Source: Sphingobacterium sp. UBA2700 (GTDB lineage: Bacteria; Bacteroidota; Bacteroidia; Sphingobacteriales; Sphingobacteriaceae). From it: DNA of 64,000 nucleotides. The notes beneath the pieces are model-generated. The model saw only the letters and a program-made list of their open reading frames with translations, did no database searches and was not told the DNA's origin. Positions 35,753 to 45,920 of this stretch are shown one piece after another (within the stretch, counting starts at the first letter, position 1; the number at the start of each line of letters is the position of its first letter). The stretch spans positions 6,963-70,962 of the forward strand of contig DELI01000013.1 in NCBI GenBank assembly GCA_002354335.1, given 5' to 3'. Position numbers and translations under genes: made by a program.

Positions 35753-36943
35753 GTGCAACGCTTTTCTTTCACTTATTATTTACGGGATACTGTTAATAAA
35801 ATTGTGATGCAAGAAAACCAAGTACCGAAAGAGACTTTCAAATTTCTAAATGGAACCTCAACAAAAGAAGAGAAGGCTAGTCTATTGGCATGGTACGATT
35901 CCATCGATCACCCAATTGTTTATCATAACTACGCACTAGATCAATCAGTTCGGTCCGTAAAAAAAAAACTGATAAGAGAACTAACCTCTGAACATAAAAA
36001 ACCAGGCGTATTATTATGGCCTCGGTTGGTCGCTGCCGCTGTAGTTATCCTAGCCAGTTATTTTGGATGGAGAGTTGTAGAAAACAAGATGAACACAGTC
36101 GATACGCCGACCAATGCACAGCTTGCGGCAATCAAACCTGCGAAAGAACGTGCGATCATTATATTGGAGAACGGTGAAGAGATAGATTTAGATCAGCTTG
36201 CTCCTAATGAATCGGTTACACGTGGAGATGTCAAAATAATGAAGGACGGCAATGGCGAAGTGACCTATCTAAATGATAAAACAGGAGTGCCGCAAACGAA
36301 CACAATTCGCGTTCCTAAAGGTTCCGTATACACCCTCACCCTTAGTGATGGTAGCCGCGTGAAACTAAACTCAGAATCAAAGCTGACTTATTTGGCTCAA
36401 TTCGGCGCTGGCGATAGAAAAGTGGCATTGGAAGGTGAAGGTTATTTCGAGATACAAAAAACGTCTAATAAAGACCGTTTTACTGTAGTCACAGAGCAAC
36501 AGGAAATCGAAGTCTTTGGGACAAAATTCAATGTGAAGTCTTTTGGCGATGAGGGCAAAACATTTACCACTCTTGCAGAAGGTTCGGTTCAGGTGACATC
36601 AACACAACATAAAAAGGTACTGCTCATAAAACCTCAACAACAGGTTTATACAGACGATAAAGCATCCCTTAGCGTAAAGACGGTCGATATTGATCAAGTG
36701 TTAGGATGGACGAACGGACAGTTTGTTTTTGATGGAGTAGATAATGACGATACGTTTAATGAAATAGCGCGCTGGTATGACATCGACATCAAGTACTTGA
36801 AAAACACCCGAAATGATCAATACGTCGGCAACATCCCTCGAAATTTAGCATTAGATAAACTAATTGCTTTGCTGAGTTACGCCGAGCTTCAAATAAAAGC
36901 GATAAAAGGAAATAATAATCGGATTAGATTACTTATAAATTAA
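35753..36943 (+). CDS. FecR-family anti-sigma factor
   Basis: This 396-residue protein has an N-terminal sigma-binding region (TFKFLNGTSTKEEKASLLAW), a membrane helix (about 83-100), a periplasmic FecR domain (about 180-280, YTLTLSDGSRVKLNSESKL and IEVFGTKFNVKSF) and a C-terminal DUF4974-type domain (about 325-395). The GTG at 35753 is preceded by AAAAGGAGTAGAAG, an unusually good Shine-Dalgarno sequence for this phylum; an ATG at 35807 (MQENQVPKETF) matches the normal family N-terminus better, so the start is uncertain. It would gate the ECF sigma encoded just upstream. Confidence 0.9.
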   Translation: MQRFSFTYYLRDTVNKIVMQENQVPKETFKFLNGTSTKEEKASLLAWYDSIDHPIVYHNYALDQSVRSVKKKLIRELTSEHKKPGVLLWPRLVAAAVVILASYFGWRVVENKMNTVDTPTNAQLAAIKPAKERAIIILENGEEIDLDQLAPNESVTRGDVKIMKDGNGEVTYLNDKTGVPQTNTIRVPKGSVYTLTLSDGSRVKLNSESKLTYLAQFGAGDRKVALEGEGYFEIQKTSNKDRFTVVTEQQEIEVFGTKFNVKSFGDEGKTFTTLAEGSVQVTSTQHKKVLLIKPQQQVYTDDKASLSVKTVDIDQVLGWTNGQFVFDGVDNDDTFNEIARWYDIDIKYLKNTRNDQYVGNIPRNLALDKLIALLSYAELQIKAIKGNNNRIRLLIN

Positions 36944-37020
36944 TTCACCAATACAAATCGAAAAAAAAATGAAAAAGAAATTTAATAGCAGTTAAGTGCA
37001 CGCCTATGCCATAAAAAAAA

Positions 37021-37055
37021 CGAACCCTGTTGGCGCAGGATTCGCCTCATTTTTT
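37021..37055 (+). terminator. Terminator between fecR and susC
   Basis: CGAACCCTG pairs with CAGGATTCG (one mismatch) around a short loop, followed by ATTTTTT. It separates the regulator genes from the transporter operon. Confidence 0.65.
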
Positions 37056-37116
37056 GGCTGAAAATTGAAAATAAACATGACCAGTTTTTAATCATTTACA
37101 ACCAACAACGAATTTA

Positions 37117-40100
37117 ATGAATTTTTATTTATATCCATTCTTGCATAAGGGGATGGAATCTACCGACCTAATGAGCAACACTGTTGCCCGTCAAACTCGT
37201 GTAAGAACAAATAGACCCCTTACAGAATTTGGATGCTTATCCAACATGATAATGAGATTGAAAATAGTTATACTATTTTTAGGAGCGCTTTTTTCTCAAG
37301 CAAATGCTCATTCAATTGCTCAAGAAATTACACTTAGCAAGAAAAACACAGAGCTTTCCAGCGTACTTAAAGAACTAGAAAAACAATCTGGTTACACGTT
37401 CTTTTACAATCAGAGCGACATCAACGCAAGTAAAAAAATTAGTGTAGATTTTAAAAGTACGCCTCTACGAAATGTGCTAAATAGTGTGTTGAAAGAACAG
37501 GGTCTCACATACGAATACTTCGACAAGACCGTTGTTGTAAAGAAGTTAAGTAATAGAAATACCGTTGGCGAACATTCCATCACGCAGAATTCAGAAAAGT
37601 TTTCAGCATTAAATCAAACTATTGTTCGAGGCACTATTGTCGACGAAGATGGAAAACCAATTATTGGAGCTTCCGTGCGCCTAAAGTCAGATCCAAAGAA
37701 AGCAACTTCAAGTAGGCAGAACGGAGAGTTTGAACTCCCAATCACCAGTTTAAACGAGTTATTGGAAGTTAGTTTTATCGGATTTGAAACTCGTGAGGTA
37801 AAAGCGAGCTTAGATCGCAAGGCGATGCGAATTGTTCTAAAAAAACGTGACAACACCATTGAGGAAGTGGTGGCGACTGGTATGATGAGCTTCAAAAAGG
37901 AAACTTTCTCCGGTGCTTCTAATCGGTATTCTCAAGAAGATTTGAAGCAAGTTGCCAACACGAACGTGGTTCAAGCAATGAAATCATTAGATCCTTCCTT
38001 TCTGGTAATGGAGAACAACCTTTCTGGGGCCAATCCAAATGTACTTCCAAACATTGAATTACGAGGAACAACAAGTATAACCAGCGAAAACCTTAGGGAC
38101 GAATTTACAAACGATCCGAACCAACCACTTTTTATTTTAGATGGTTTCGAAACAAGCTTGCGCTCAATTTTGGATTTAGACATGAATAGAATTGCATCTA
38201 TTACAATTAATAAGGATGCAAGTTCTACAGCTATTTATGGTTCCAGAGCTTCAAACGGTGTCGTAGTTGTAGAAACAATCAAACCACAGGCAGGACAGAT
38301 CCGGGTGAATTACACAACCGATATGAACTTAGAGGTTGCCGACTTAAGAAGTTATAACCTGATGAATGCTGCTGAAATCTTAGAATTCGAAAGACTTTCG
38401 GGTGTATACACTGCGCCAACCCATAATCCAGAATCACAATATCAATATTACGATAAGTTATATAATAATCGCTTAGAGAAGGTTCAAGCTGGTATTGACT
38501 CTTATTGGTTAAAAGAACCAATTCGTACAGGATTCGCGCATCGTCATTCGTTATACGCGGAAGGAGGATCAGAAAACTTCTTATTCAATATCGGCGGTAA
38601 TTTCAAGAACAACAATGCGGTAATGAAAAATTCTGGTCGCGAAGATTGGGGTGGAAGGATCAATTTAATTTATCGTAAAGATAAGATTAATATTAGCAAC
38701 AACATGACTGTAAGTGGCTATGGTTCAACAGAATCCAATTACGGAAGTTTCTCAACATGGGCAAATTTAAAACCCTACTACTCTAAAGCAGAAGCAACAC
38801 AAGCAAATCTTGATGAATACCTTGATGTGTATTACAACAAAACATACTTGATAACGAATCCGCTTTACAACACGAACCAAAATAGCTACGATCGTTCAAA
38901 AAACTGGGGAATATCGAACAATTTAGCAGCTATCTATACGATAAATGATGCTTTACGCGTACAAGCGGGGTTGCAGTTAAGAAAAGAAACTACAAACTCT
39001 GAAGCTTTTATTTCACCCTTAAATTCTCGTTATTTCGAGATATCACCATTATTAAAAGGAGCATATAATTCTAGAGGCCTTGATCTTTTCTCTTATAATG
39101 CAAATGCCATGGTGACCTATGGAAAAAACATAGAAAAGCATTCTATAACTGCCAATGCGCGTCTCGAGTTTTCGGATAATACTAACCGTAGCTTAGGATT
39201 TAGTGCACAGGGCTTTCCACTAACAAGTAATGGTAATCCAGCTTTCGCCTACGGTTACACAGAAGATGGAAACCCTTCTTCAGCGAAATCTGTAAGTCGT
39301 CGCAACTCTTTTATCTCCGCCTTGAACTATAGTTACGATAGGCGTTATAGTTTAGATGCTTCTTTTAACTACGATGGATCCACATCTTTCGGACGAAAAA
39401 ATCCTTATTCTCCTTTCTTCTCTGTTGGAGCGAGTTGGAACTTGCATAATGAGGCATTCCTAAAAGATAATTCCAATTTTAACATGCTACGTTTAAGAGC
39501 AAACTATGGTATAACCGGGAATCAGAATTTCTCATCGACCACATCGATCTCTACCTATCGCTACTTAAGTGCTTACAGTTACTTCGGACAAGGAGTTACC
39601 CTATCGACCTTTGCTAACGAAAATCTACGATGGCAAAAAACAAACCAACTTAGTGGCGGATTAGATGCTACACTCCTCAACAACAGATTGACTGTAACAT
39701 TTAATGCTTATTTGAAAAAAACAAATAATCTAGCTGTCGCTGTCGATTTACCAGCCTCTACTGGCTTGATGGCATACCCTTTCAACGCGGGTGATCTAAC
39801 CGTTAAGGGAATTGAAGGTATTGTTCGATATAATATTATTCAACGTCCAGAAGAAAGATTTTATTGGAATGTGGGGATTACCGGAGCGACAAGTTCCCAG
39901 ACTTACAACAATTTTGACAATAAGCTCGCGGGTATGAATAAAAGTCTTCAGAACTCAAATTCGCTTAAACGGTATAAAGATGGTTACTCACCTAACACAC
40001 TTTGGGCAGTACAATCACTTGGGATTGATCCTGCAACGGGACGTGAAGTTTATCTGAAAATTGACGGTTCTCAAACCTTTGACTACGATGCAAACGACAT

Positions 40101-40587
40101 CGTCGCTCTAGGAAACGGCAATCCTGCTTTCCAAGGTGTATTGAGCACAAGCCTAAATTATAAGGGATTTTCAATGTCTGCATACATGCGGTACATTTGG
40201 AATCAAGATGTGATGAATACCGCACTATTCAATAAAGTAGAAAATATCTCTTTATCTAGTATCACCTCAAACAATCAAGATAAAAGAGCCTTATACGATC
40301 GTTGGAAAGAGCCCGGTGATATTTCACAGTTTAAAGGAATTGGCTTAAATGACCTTACTCGTATTTCATCTCGTTTTATTCAACAAGAAAATTCATTTTC
40401 ATTCGAGTCAATTTCACTTGGCTATGACTTTAAAGATTATGAATGGATTAAGAGAGCGGGGTTAAGCAATTTACGTATAACGGGTATTACAAACGAAATC
40501 GGTAGATGGTCTACGATCCGTCGCGAACGTGGTATCGACTATCCTTATTCAAAAATGTACTCTATCACAATAAATGCAAAATTCTAA
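37117..40587 (+). CDS. susC: SusC/RagA family transporter with STN domain
   Basis: This 1156-residue outer-membrane transporter has an extended signal region (to about 68), an STN domain (about 80-143) able to signal to FecR, a carboxypeptidase-like domain (about 170-245), a plug (about 260-385, with PLFILDGFET and NKDASSTAIYGSRASNGVVV) and a barrel ending in INAKF. The STN domain together with the upstream sigma/FecR genes indicates trans-envelope autoregulation by the imported ligand. The gene is visibly more AT-rich than the chromosome around it. The next gene (susD) starts within or just after its end. Confidence 0.93.
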   Translation: MNFYLYPFLHKGMESTDLMSNTVARQTRVRTNRPLTEFGCLSNMIMRLKIVILFLGALFSQANAHSIAQEITLSKKNTELSSVLKELEKQSGYTFFYNQSDINASKKISVDFKSTPLRNVLNSVLKEQGLTYEYFDKTVVVKKLSNRNTVGEHSITQNSEKFSALNQTIVRGTIVDEDGKPIIGASVRLKSDPKKATSSRQNGEFELPITSLNELLEVSFIGFETREVKASLDRKAMRIVLKKRDNTIEEVVATGMMSFKKETFSGASNRYSQEDLKQVANTNVVQAMKSLDPSFLVMENNLSGANPNVLPNIELRGTTSITSENLRDEFTNDPNQPLFILDGFETSLRSILDLDMNRIASITINKDASSTAIYGSRASNGVVVVETIKPQAGQIRVNYTTDMNLEVADLRSYNLMNAAEILEFERLSGVYTAPTHNPESQYQYYDKLYNNRLEKVQAGIDSYWLKEPIRTGFAHRHSLYAEGGSENFLFNIGGNFKNNNAVMKNSGREDWGGRINLIYRKDKINISNNMTVSGYGSTESNYGSFSTWANLKPYYSKAEATQANLDEYLDVYYNKTYLITNPLYNTNQNSYDRSKNWGISNNLAAIYTINDALRVQAGLQLRKETTNSEAFISPLNSRYFEISPLLKGAYNSRGLDLFSYNANAMVTYGKNIEKHSITANARLEFSDNTNRSLGFSAQGFPLTSNGNPAFAYGYTEDGNPSSAKSVSRRNSFISALNYSYDRRYSLDASFNYDGSTSFGRKNPYSPFFSVGASWNLHNEAFLKDNSNFNMLRLRANYGITGNQNFSSTTSISTYRYLSAYSYFGQGVTLSTFANENLRWQKTNQLSGGLDATLLNNRLTVTFNAYLKKTNNLAVAVDLPASTGLMAYPFNAGDLTVKGIEGIVRYNIIQRPEERFYWNVGITGATSSQTYNNFDNKLAGMNKSLQNSNSLKRYKDGYSPNTLWAVQSLGIDPATGREVYLKIDGSQTFDYDANDIVALGNGNPAFQGVLSTSLNYKGFSMSAYMRYIWNQDVMNTALFNKVENISLSSITSNNQDKRALYDRWKEPGDISQFKGIGLNDLTRISSRFIQQENSFSFESISLGYDFKDYEWIKRAGLSNLRITGITNEIGRWSTIRRERGIDYPYSKMYSITINAKF

Positions 40588-40591
40588 GAAA

Positions 40592-42019
40592 ATGAGATTA
40601 TTTTACAAACCAAATAAAACATTGGCGATCCTTCTAGTAATATTTACTATTACATTGACATCGTCCTGCAAAAAATGGTTGGATGTACAGCCTGAAGATA
40701 AATTCACAAAAGACCAAATTTATCGGACTCCAGAAGGAGTGGCTGAAGTTATAAACGGTTTTTACCAAAAATTGGGGAATGAATCATTGTATGGGGGAAA
40801 CCTTAGCTTGACGGTGTTAGACGTATTGGCTCAACGCTATAGAATTTCAAGCACGACGAACCCCTACTATGTCTTTGATTCTTTTTCTTACGGTTCGGAG
40901 TCGTCTCAGAAAACGTTTAACAATATTTGGACGCAGATGTATGCTACTATTGCAAATATCAATGATCTAACCGCCAATCTTCCCAAAATTGATAATGGAT
41001 TAACATCGGCTCAAAAGAACCAATACTTAGGAGAAGCAATTGGCTTGCGAGCTTTTATTCATTTCGATTTATTAAGAATGTTTGGACAACCTTACAACGA
41101 ATCAACTGCGGATTTCCTGGCAATACCGTATTATCGTGAATTGTCGACAACTATTTCCGATTTTTCGACAAATAAAGAAGTGGTTCAGTTCATCCTAGAA
41201 GATATTGCAGAAGCGGAAGCACTTCTAGCAGATGATCCGATTAGAGGGGGAAAAAGCACGGATAACTACAACAATAATCGTTTCAATTATTACGCCGTAC
41301 TCGCATTGAAAGCGCGTGTTTATCAATGGATAGATGATAAACCAAACGCTTTATCAGCTGCAAAATCTTTGATTGATGCGCAAAACGTATTCCCATGGGT
41401 GACACACTCTGCTATTACGATTACGGGAAAAGATACAGACAGAAAGTTTTTTTCTGAGAATATATTTTCAGTTTTTAACCCGAAGCTAAACGAACTATAT
41501 GTGAGCCGTTTCGATGGAAATTTACTGGATGGAGATATTTTGGCAACCGGTGCGGACAACGCGATTAGTAAAGTGTATGAGAATTATGAAGGAGACTACC
41601 GCTATACTTACCTATGGCCATATTCTACTACTGGCGTGGGTTATAGAACCTTCATCAAATATGCTGACATCTCCAATAAATCTAACATCAGTCGTTTTAT
41701 GGTACCGGTTATACGTATTTCCGAAATGTATTACATAGCGGCAGAATCTACTGAAGACCCATTAGAAGCATTGGACTATTTAAATATTGTGCGAAGGCAT
41801 CGTAATTTATTAGTCGATATCAGTAATCCTTCTACTTTAAGAAATGAGCTCACAAAAGAATATATGAAGGAGTTTTATGGGGAGGGACAACTCTTCTATT
41901 ACTACAAACGCATCGGATCAACTTCGATCCTTTCTATGACCAATGGAGGAAATCAGTTGGCCGTGAATGAATCCACTTTTATTATTCCAATTCCACAAGA
42001 AGAATTTGACGCTAGATAA
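40592..42019 (+). CDS. susD: SusD/RagB family lipoprotein
   Basis: From the ATG at 40592 this 475-residue lipoprotein (lipobox TSSC) begins KKWLDVQPEDKFTKDQIY, a typical SusD start, and ends with the FIIPIPQEEF signature, here cut short: the usual NPNL-QNPGY tail is replaced by DAR and a stop. An earlier ATG at 40574 overlaps the end of susC. It partners the SusC encoded immediately upstream. The ligand is unknown; downstream protease and thioredoxin genes hint at peptides. Confidence 0.9.
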   Translation: MRLFYKPNKTLAILLVIFTITLTSSCKKWLDVQPEDKFTKDQIYRTPEGVAEVINGFYQKLGNESLYGGNLSLTVLDVLAQRYRISSTTNPYYVFDSFSYGSESSQKTFNNIWTQMYATIANINDLTANLPKIDNGLTSAQKNQYLGEAIGLRAFIHFDLLRMFGQPYNESTADFLAIPYYRELSTTISDFSTNKEVVQFILEDIAEAEALLADDPIRGGKSTDNYNNNRFNYYAVLALKARVYQWIDDKPNALSAAKSLIDAQNVFPWVTHSAITITGKDTDRKFFSENIFSVFNPKLNELYVSRFDGNLLDGDILATGADNAISKVYENYEGDYRYTYLWPYSTTGVGYRTFIKYADISNKSNISRFMVPVIRISEMYYIAAESTEDPLEALDYLNIVRRHRNLLVDISNPSTLRNELTKEYMKEFYGEGQLFYYYKRIGSTSILSMTNGGNQLAVNESTFIIPIPQEEFDAR

Positions 42020-42029
42020 ACTATGAAAC

Positions 42030-42818
42030 ATGAAAAAATTATTTAAATATTTAATTTTTAGTATCAGCTTTTTGTCCTTGTTTGCCTGCAAAGAGGATAC
42101 TTTAAAGCTTTACGACGAAGATTCGTCAGGAAATAATATTTATTTCTTAGAGAATTATTCAAAGAAAAGATATGACAAATTTAATCAAGTTATTTCCCTA
42201 GGTTTAGCTCCTGTATCATTGATCGATACAGTTATCAAAATTCCTGTGAGAGTGACAGGTCCAAAATCTGAAAAGGATAGATCGATTAATGTTGTCATTC
42301 CAGACACCTGTACAATGAAAGAAGGAATTCATTTTGATTTCCAAACAGCTCCCGTTATCAGAGCAAATAGATCAGTCGATACTATTTCTCTGATTTTGCA
42401 TCGTACAGAAGATCTATTAGCAACTCGAGTATATTTAAATCTTAGACTGCAGCCAAATGATAATTTTATAACGAATATTGCAACGAAAAAAAATTCGGGA
42501 TATACGATTGATCTTTTGAAGTATGAACTCTCATTCGACGATATGTTCCCTGTTCCCTACATCTGGACTACGTTCTCTGGGAAATCAATCGTGTTAGGTT
42601 ACTTCGGCACTTATTCGCGGAGGAAAGTAGAGTTAATGTTAGAAGTTCTCAACGCAAACTCTGCTGTATTTTATGATTCGAAAGTGGGTATTTCAGTAAG
42701 TCAGATAATAAATTGGTCATCTTATATGAAATACTGGCTAAATAAAGAAAAGAAAGAGGGGAACATTTACCTCGATGATGCTGGTAATGAAATCACAATG
42801 GGCCCTTATGCTATGTAA
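42030..42818 (+). CDS. DUF4843 family lipoprotein
   Basis: This 262-residue lipoprotein (lipobox LFAC, Cys at 20) has the DUF4843 pattern, including NNIYFLENYSKKRYDKF near residue 35 and IKIPVRVTGP near 70, and a predicted all-beta body. DUF4843 proteins are encoded next to SusC/SusD pairs and are assumed to be surface accessory proteins; their ligand is unknown. It lies ten bases after susD and one base before the PKD-like gene, all in one operon. Confidence 0.85.
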   Translation: MKKLFKYLIFSISFLSLFACKEDTLKLYDEDSSGNNIYFLENYSKKRYDKFNQVISLGLAPVSLIDTVIKIPVRVTGPKSEKDRSINVVIPDTCTMKEGIHFDFQTAPVIRANRSVDTISLILHRTEDLLATRVYLNLRLQPNDNFITNIATKKNSGYTIDLLKYELSFDDMFPVPYIWTTFSGKSIVLGYFGTYSRRKVELMLEVLNANSAVFYDSKVGISVSQIINWSSYMKYWLNKEKKEGNIYLDDAGNEITMGPYAM

Positions 42819-42819
42819 T

Positions 42820-44403
42820 ATGAAAAAGATTTTAAATATCTCAATTTTGTTCCTAATCGCATTTTGCACTAGCTGTAATAAGGATTTAGGAAACTATGAT
42901 TACGTTGATGTTGATTCCTTGAAAATAGGAAATATCAATTTACTAGACACAATTAAAATTGGTTTAGGACAACCTGTCAACTTTATACCGGAATTTGAAA
43001 ACAAATTAAACCAAATTGATGAAGCTGATTTAGAATATGAATGGGTGGCGTTTGATAATTCCGTCGTATCCGGAGCTGAAACGAAAACAATCCTGTGTAC
43101 CACACGTAATTTCGAAACTACTCCGGCATTGGTAGTTGGAACTTATCCATGTTATTTGAAAGTTCACAACAAAAAGACAGGAAATATCTGGATTTATGAT
43201 TTTACCTTAAAGATATCGGGAAAATTCGAGAAGTATGGGTGGTTTGTATTAAGTGATAAAAACAGTAAATCACACCTTGATTATTTTCAAGATGATCCGA
43301 AAAATTGGAACACATATCCTGTTGAATATAGAGATTTCAATCTACTTTTAAGGAATGAAATTGATGGTTCCCCATTAGATCTAGCTGAAAAGCCCGTTTC
43401 ACTTGCTAATTTTCTTAATCAAGACCAAATCTTCAGAGCTTCAAAAAACTATCTGTATATCAATACAGAAAATAAGACGTATAAGATCAATGTGACAGAC
43501 GGTATGTTATATAATACCACGAAATACAACTTTACAAATGAAACAGCTGCTGGAAAACCAAATTCAGCAAGTAAATTATTTGGTTTTGCGTCTGGCCAAT
43601 CTATCGCCATCAAAGACAATAATATTTATAATCTGTATTACATTTACCAAAAGTATTATAATATTCCTATAAATATAAATCTTGATGGAACTGGATATAG
43701 AGTATCAGAATATATTGCAGCACCTATGGGCAATATATTCAGTAATACTTTGATTTACGATATTGACAACCGTCGCTTTATGAAGTTCAATTCCACATCT
43801 CAATATGCTACTCCTTTATCATCGGAAGGACAGGCATTAGATGTTACAAACACCAAGTTGGACATGGTGTGGATGCAGCACACACTCGCTTTCAATGGTC
43901 AAGCAATTGCTGTTATGAAAAATGCAACGAATTATTTTCTGGTTCGTATGACTTTTGGAGAAGATGCAAGCTTTGCTGTAAACTCGGTAACGGATATTAC
44001 AACTACCTTTCCAGGTATAGCGAGTGCGTCTTGCTTTGCAGTTGATCACTTATATGGTTATGTATTTTATGCTGCAAATAATAAAATCTATCAATATGAT
44101 ATGGACGCTAAAGTATTAAAAGTTGCGAAAGAATACGCTGGTCGAGAGATAACACTCTTGAAATTCCAAACATTCACCTCGAATCTAAAACCTGGCAATA
44201 CAGGCTTCGAAAAAAATAAAGTTCGCCTCGAGCCGATCGCCTATAGTTTAATCGTCGGATCTCATGAACAAAACAATCCTACTTCCTCAGGGCGCGTAGA
44301 TTTCCTTCGAGTAAACGGCTTAATGGGCGCTCTAACCGAGTCTATTAAACCTTTTGAAGGTATGGGAAAAGTTGTTGATGTTGTTTATACAGACATCATG
44401 TAA
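42820..44403 (+). CDS. PKD-like family lipoprotein
   Basis: From the ATG at 42820 this 527-residue lipoprotein (lipobox CTSC) carries an N-terminal PKD-like beta-sandwich (about 20-145, LEYEWVAFDNS followed by YPCYLKVHNKKTGNIW) and a long C-terminal region of repeated strands suggestive of a beta-propeller. Such proteins accompany DUF4843 and SusC/SusD genes in Bacteroidota and are probably surface-exposed binders. An upstream in-frame ATG (42775) lies within the DUF4843 gene and is unlikely. The gene is AT-rich like its upstream partners; a perfect hairpin follows it. Confidence 0.85.
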   Translation: MKKILNISILFLIAFCTSCNKDLGNYDYVDVDSLKIGNINLLDTIKIGLGQPVNFIPEFENKLNQIDEADLEYEWVAFDNSVVSGAETKTILCTTRNFETTPALVVGTYPCYLKVHNKKTGNIWIYDFTLKISGKFEKYGWFVLSDKNSKSHLDYFQDDPKNWNTYPVEYRDFNLLLRNEIDGSPLDLAEKPVSLANFLNQDQIFRASKNYLYINTENKTYKINVTDGMLYNTTKYNFTNETAAGKPNSASKLFGFASGQSIAIKDNNIYNLYYIYQKYYNIPININLDGTGYRVSEYIAAPMGNIFSNTLIYDIDNRRFMKFNSTSQYATPLSSEGQALDVTNTKLDMVWMQHTLAFNGQAIAVMKNATNYFLVRMTFGEDASFAVNSVTDITTTFPGIASASCFAVDHLYGYVFYAANNKIYQYDMDAKVLKVAKEYAGREITLLKFQTFTSNLKPGNTGFEKNKVRLEPIAYSLIVGSHEQNNPTSSGRVDFLRVNGLMGALTESIKPFEGMGKVVDVVYTDIM

Positions 44404-44411
44404 TTTATGAT

Positions 44412-44440
44412 ATTTGCGGTCAAGTAAATTGACCGCAAAT
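44412..44440 (+). terminator. Perfect hairpin at the composition break
   Basis: ATTTGCGGTC pairs perfectly with GACCGCAAAT around a nine-base loop, eight bases after the PKD-like gene stop. No T-run follows, so it may attenuate rather than end transcription into the protease gene. Confidence 0.55.
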
Positions 44441-44468
44441 ATTAATGATCATCACCCCCAAAATCACT

Positions 44469-45890
44469 ATGAAATCAACTATTAATTTTTTAACACTTTC
44501 TACACTCCTTTTCGCTTTTCTTTCAACAAAAGCACAAGATAAACAGCTTGGCGATCTGCTGGGCGAGCGATTCTCCATTGCCGGCTTTACGCATCAGGGC
44601 GCAGATTATTGCCTTGGCAAAATTCAGGATCAACGTGGCTATACCTTCGTTGACTTGAACGAGCTACCTGCTCAAAAAGCCAGCATTATCCTCAAAGACA
44701 ATAAAGGCAGATTAGACACTTCTATCGCAAGACTAGACTCGCAAGGCAAGATTAAGCAGATCGACCTTTTCGACAGCTTATACGGCATTAAAAGGGCTGC
44801 ACATCCAAAGCTGATTGCCAAGATTCCTTTCGAAAACAAGAACGGGTCCATACTGCTCAAGCTTAGCATCAACGGTAGCAGCAAACCGCTCAATATGCTC
44901 TTTGATACCGGAGCCGACGGCATGGCACTTAGTGAAAAAAAAGCCAATGAAATAGGATTAAATGTAACGAGGGAAAACAATGCTTCCGTAGTTGGCGGGA
45001 CCCAGCAAATCAAGGTGTCTGAAGGCAACTACATCGAGATCGGCACGCTCAAAATGGAAAACATGTCTATCGCTATCTTTCCAAATAGACCCGACGATCA
45101 CTCGGACGGAATTATTGGCAACAGCATCCTGAGACGCTATATTACCCATATCGATTACGATAATAACGAGCTATCCCTTTACGAATTTGGCGATTTCAAA
45201 TACCAAGGCGAAGGAAAGCTCATTCCGATCACTTTTCCACAGGGCGTTATTCATCTCCATGCGGACCTTTCGATAACGGGCGAAGCTCCTATCCGTGGAG
45301 ATTTCGTTTTCGACACAGGTGCAGGCTATAACCTAATAGCCTTCCGACCGTTCGTGAAAGCGCATAAATTGCTAGTCTCAGGATTCAAATCCGAGGTCTC
45401 CTCAACGACCAGCAGCTTGGGAACAGTAACCCCAACCTTCACCGGACTAGCCAAATCTTTGGCCTTAGAAAACGTGGAACCGATGGTCAACTTCCCTGTT
45501 ACCCTAATGGGTGGCAGTTCAGCCAATAAGGATTGGAACCCCGGAGCGGATGGATCCTTGGGCATACGTGCAATTAGTCGATACAACCATACCATCAACC
45601 TGCTGGATGGCGAAATATTCCTGAGCAAAAACAAGCTTCATAGTTATCCTGCGGATTTCCTTATCCGCGACTACCTTTTCGGATGGAACAACCAAGGACA
45701 ACTGATATTGCTTGAAAAAATAGGAACCGCAAATAGTCCCGAAAAAGGAAAAAGAGTAGCCGCGATAGATGGAACAGCCGATAGTAAACTGGCTAAAAAC
45801 AGTAAATCCATCGAGAAATTAAGAGGGATCCCTAAGGATAAAAAAATAACCGTTTCGTTCGACGATGAAACAAAAATCACAATAGAATAG
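44469..45890 (+). CDS. Two-domain retropepsin-like aspartic protease
   Basis: From the ATG at 44469 this 473-residue protein has a signal peptide (cleavage near STKAQ) and two aspartic protease repeats, each with the catalytic motif: LFDTGADGMALS (DTGA at 146-149) and FVFDTGAGYNLIA (DTGA at 282-285). A C-terminal PDZ-like segment (GKRVAAIDGTADSKL) follows. The two half-sites would form one intramolecular active site, unlike viral retropepsins that dimerise. It should cleave peptides in the periplasm or at the surface. It follows the SusCD/DUF4843/PKD genes and precedes a TlpA-type thioredoxin, and its GC content is clearly higher than that of the upstream genes. Confidence 0.85.
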   Translation: MKSTINFLTLSTLLFAFLSTKAQDKQLGDLLGERFSIAGFTHQGADYCLGKIQDQRGYTFVDLNELPAQKASIILKDNKGRLDTSIARLDSQGKIKQIDLFDSLYGIKRAAHPKLIAKIPFENKNGSILLKLSINGSSKPLNMLFDTGADGMALSEKKANEIGLNVTRENNASVVGGTQQIKVSEGNYIEIGTLKMENMSIAIFPNRPDDHSDGIIGNSILRRYITHIDYDNNELSLYEFGDFKYQGEGKLIPITFPQGVIHLHADLSITGEAPIRGDFVFDTGAGYNLIAFRPFVKAHKLLVSGFKSEVSSTTSSLGTVTPTFTGLAKSLALENVEPMVNFPVTLMGGSSANKDWNPGADGSLGIRAISRYNHTINLLDGEIFLSKNKLHSYPADFLIRDYLFGWNNQGQLILLEKIGTANSPEKGKRVAAIDGTADSKLAKNSKSIEKLRGIPKDKKITVSFDDETKITIE

Positions 45891-45920
45891 ATATTCCCCC
45901 CAAAAAAACAACGACATATA

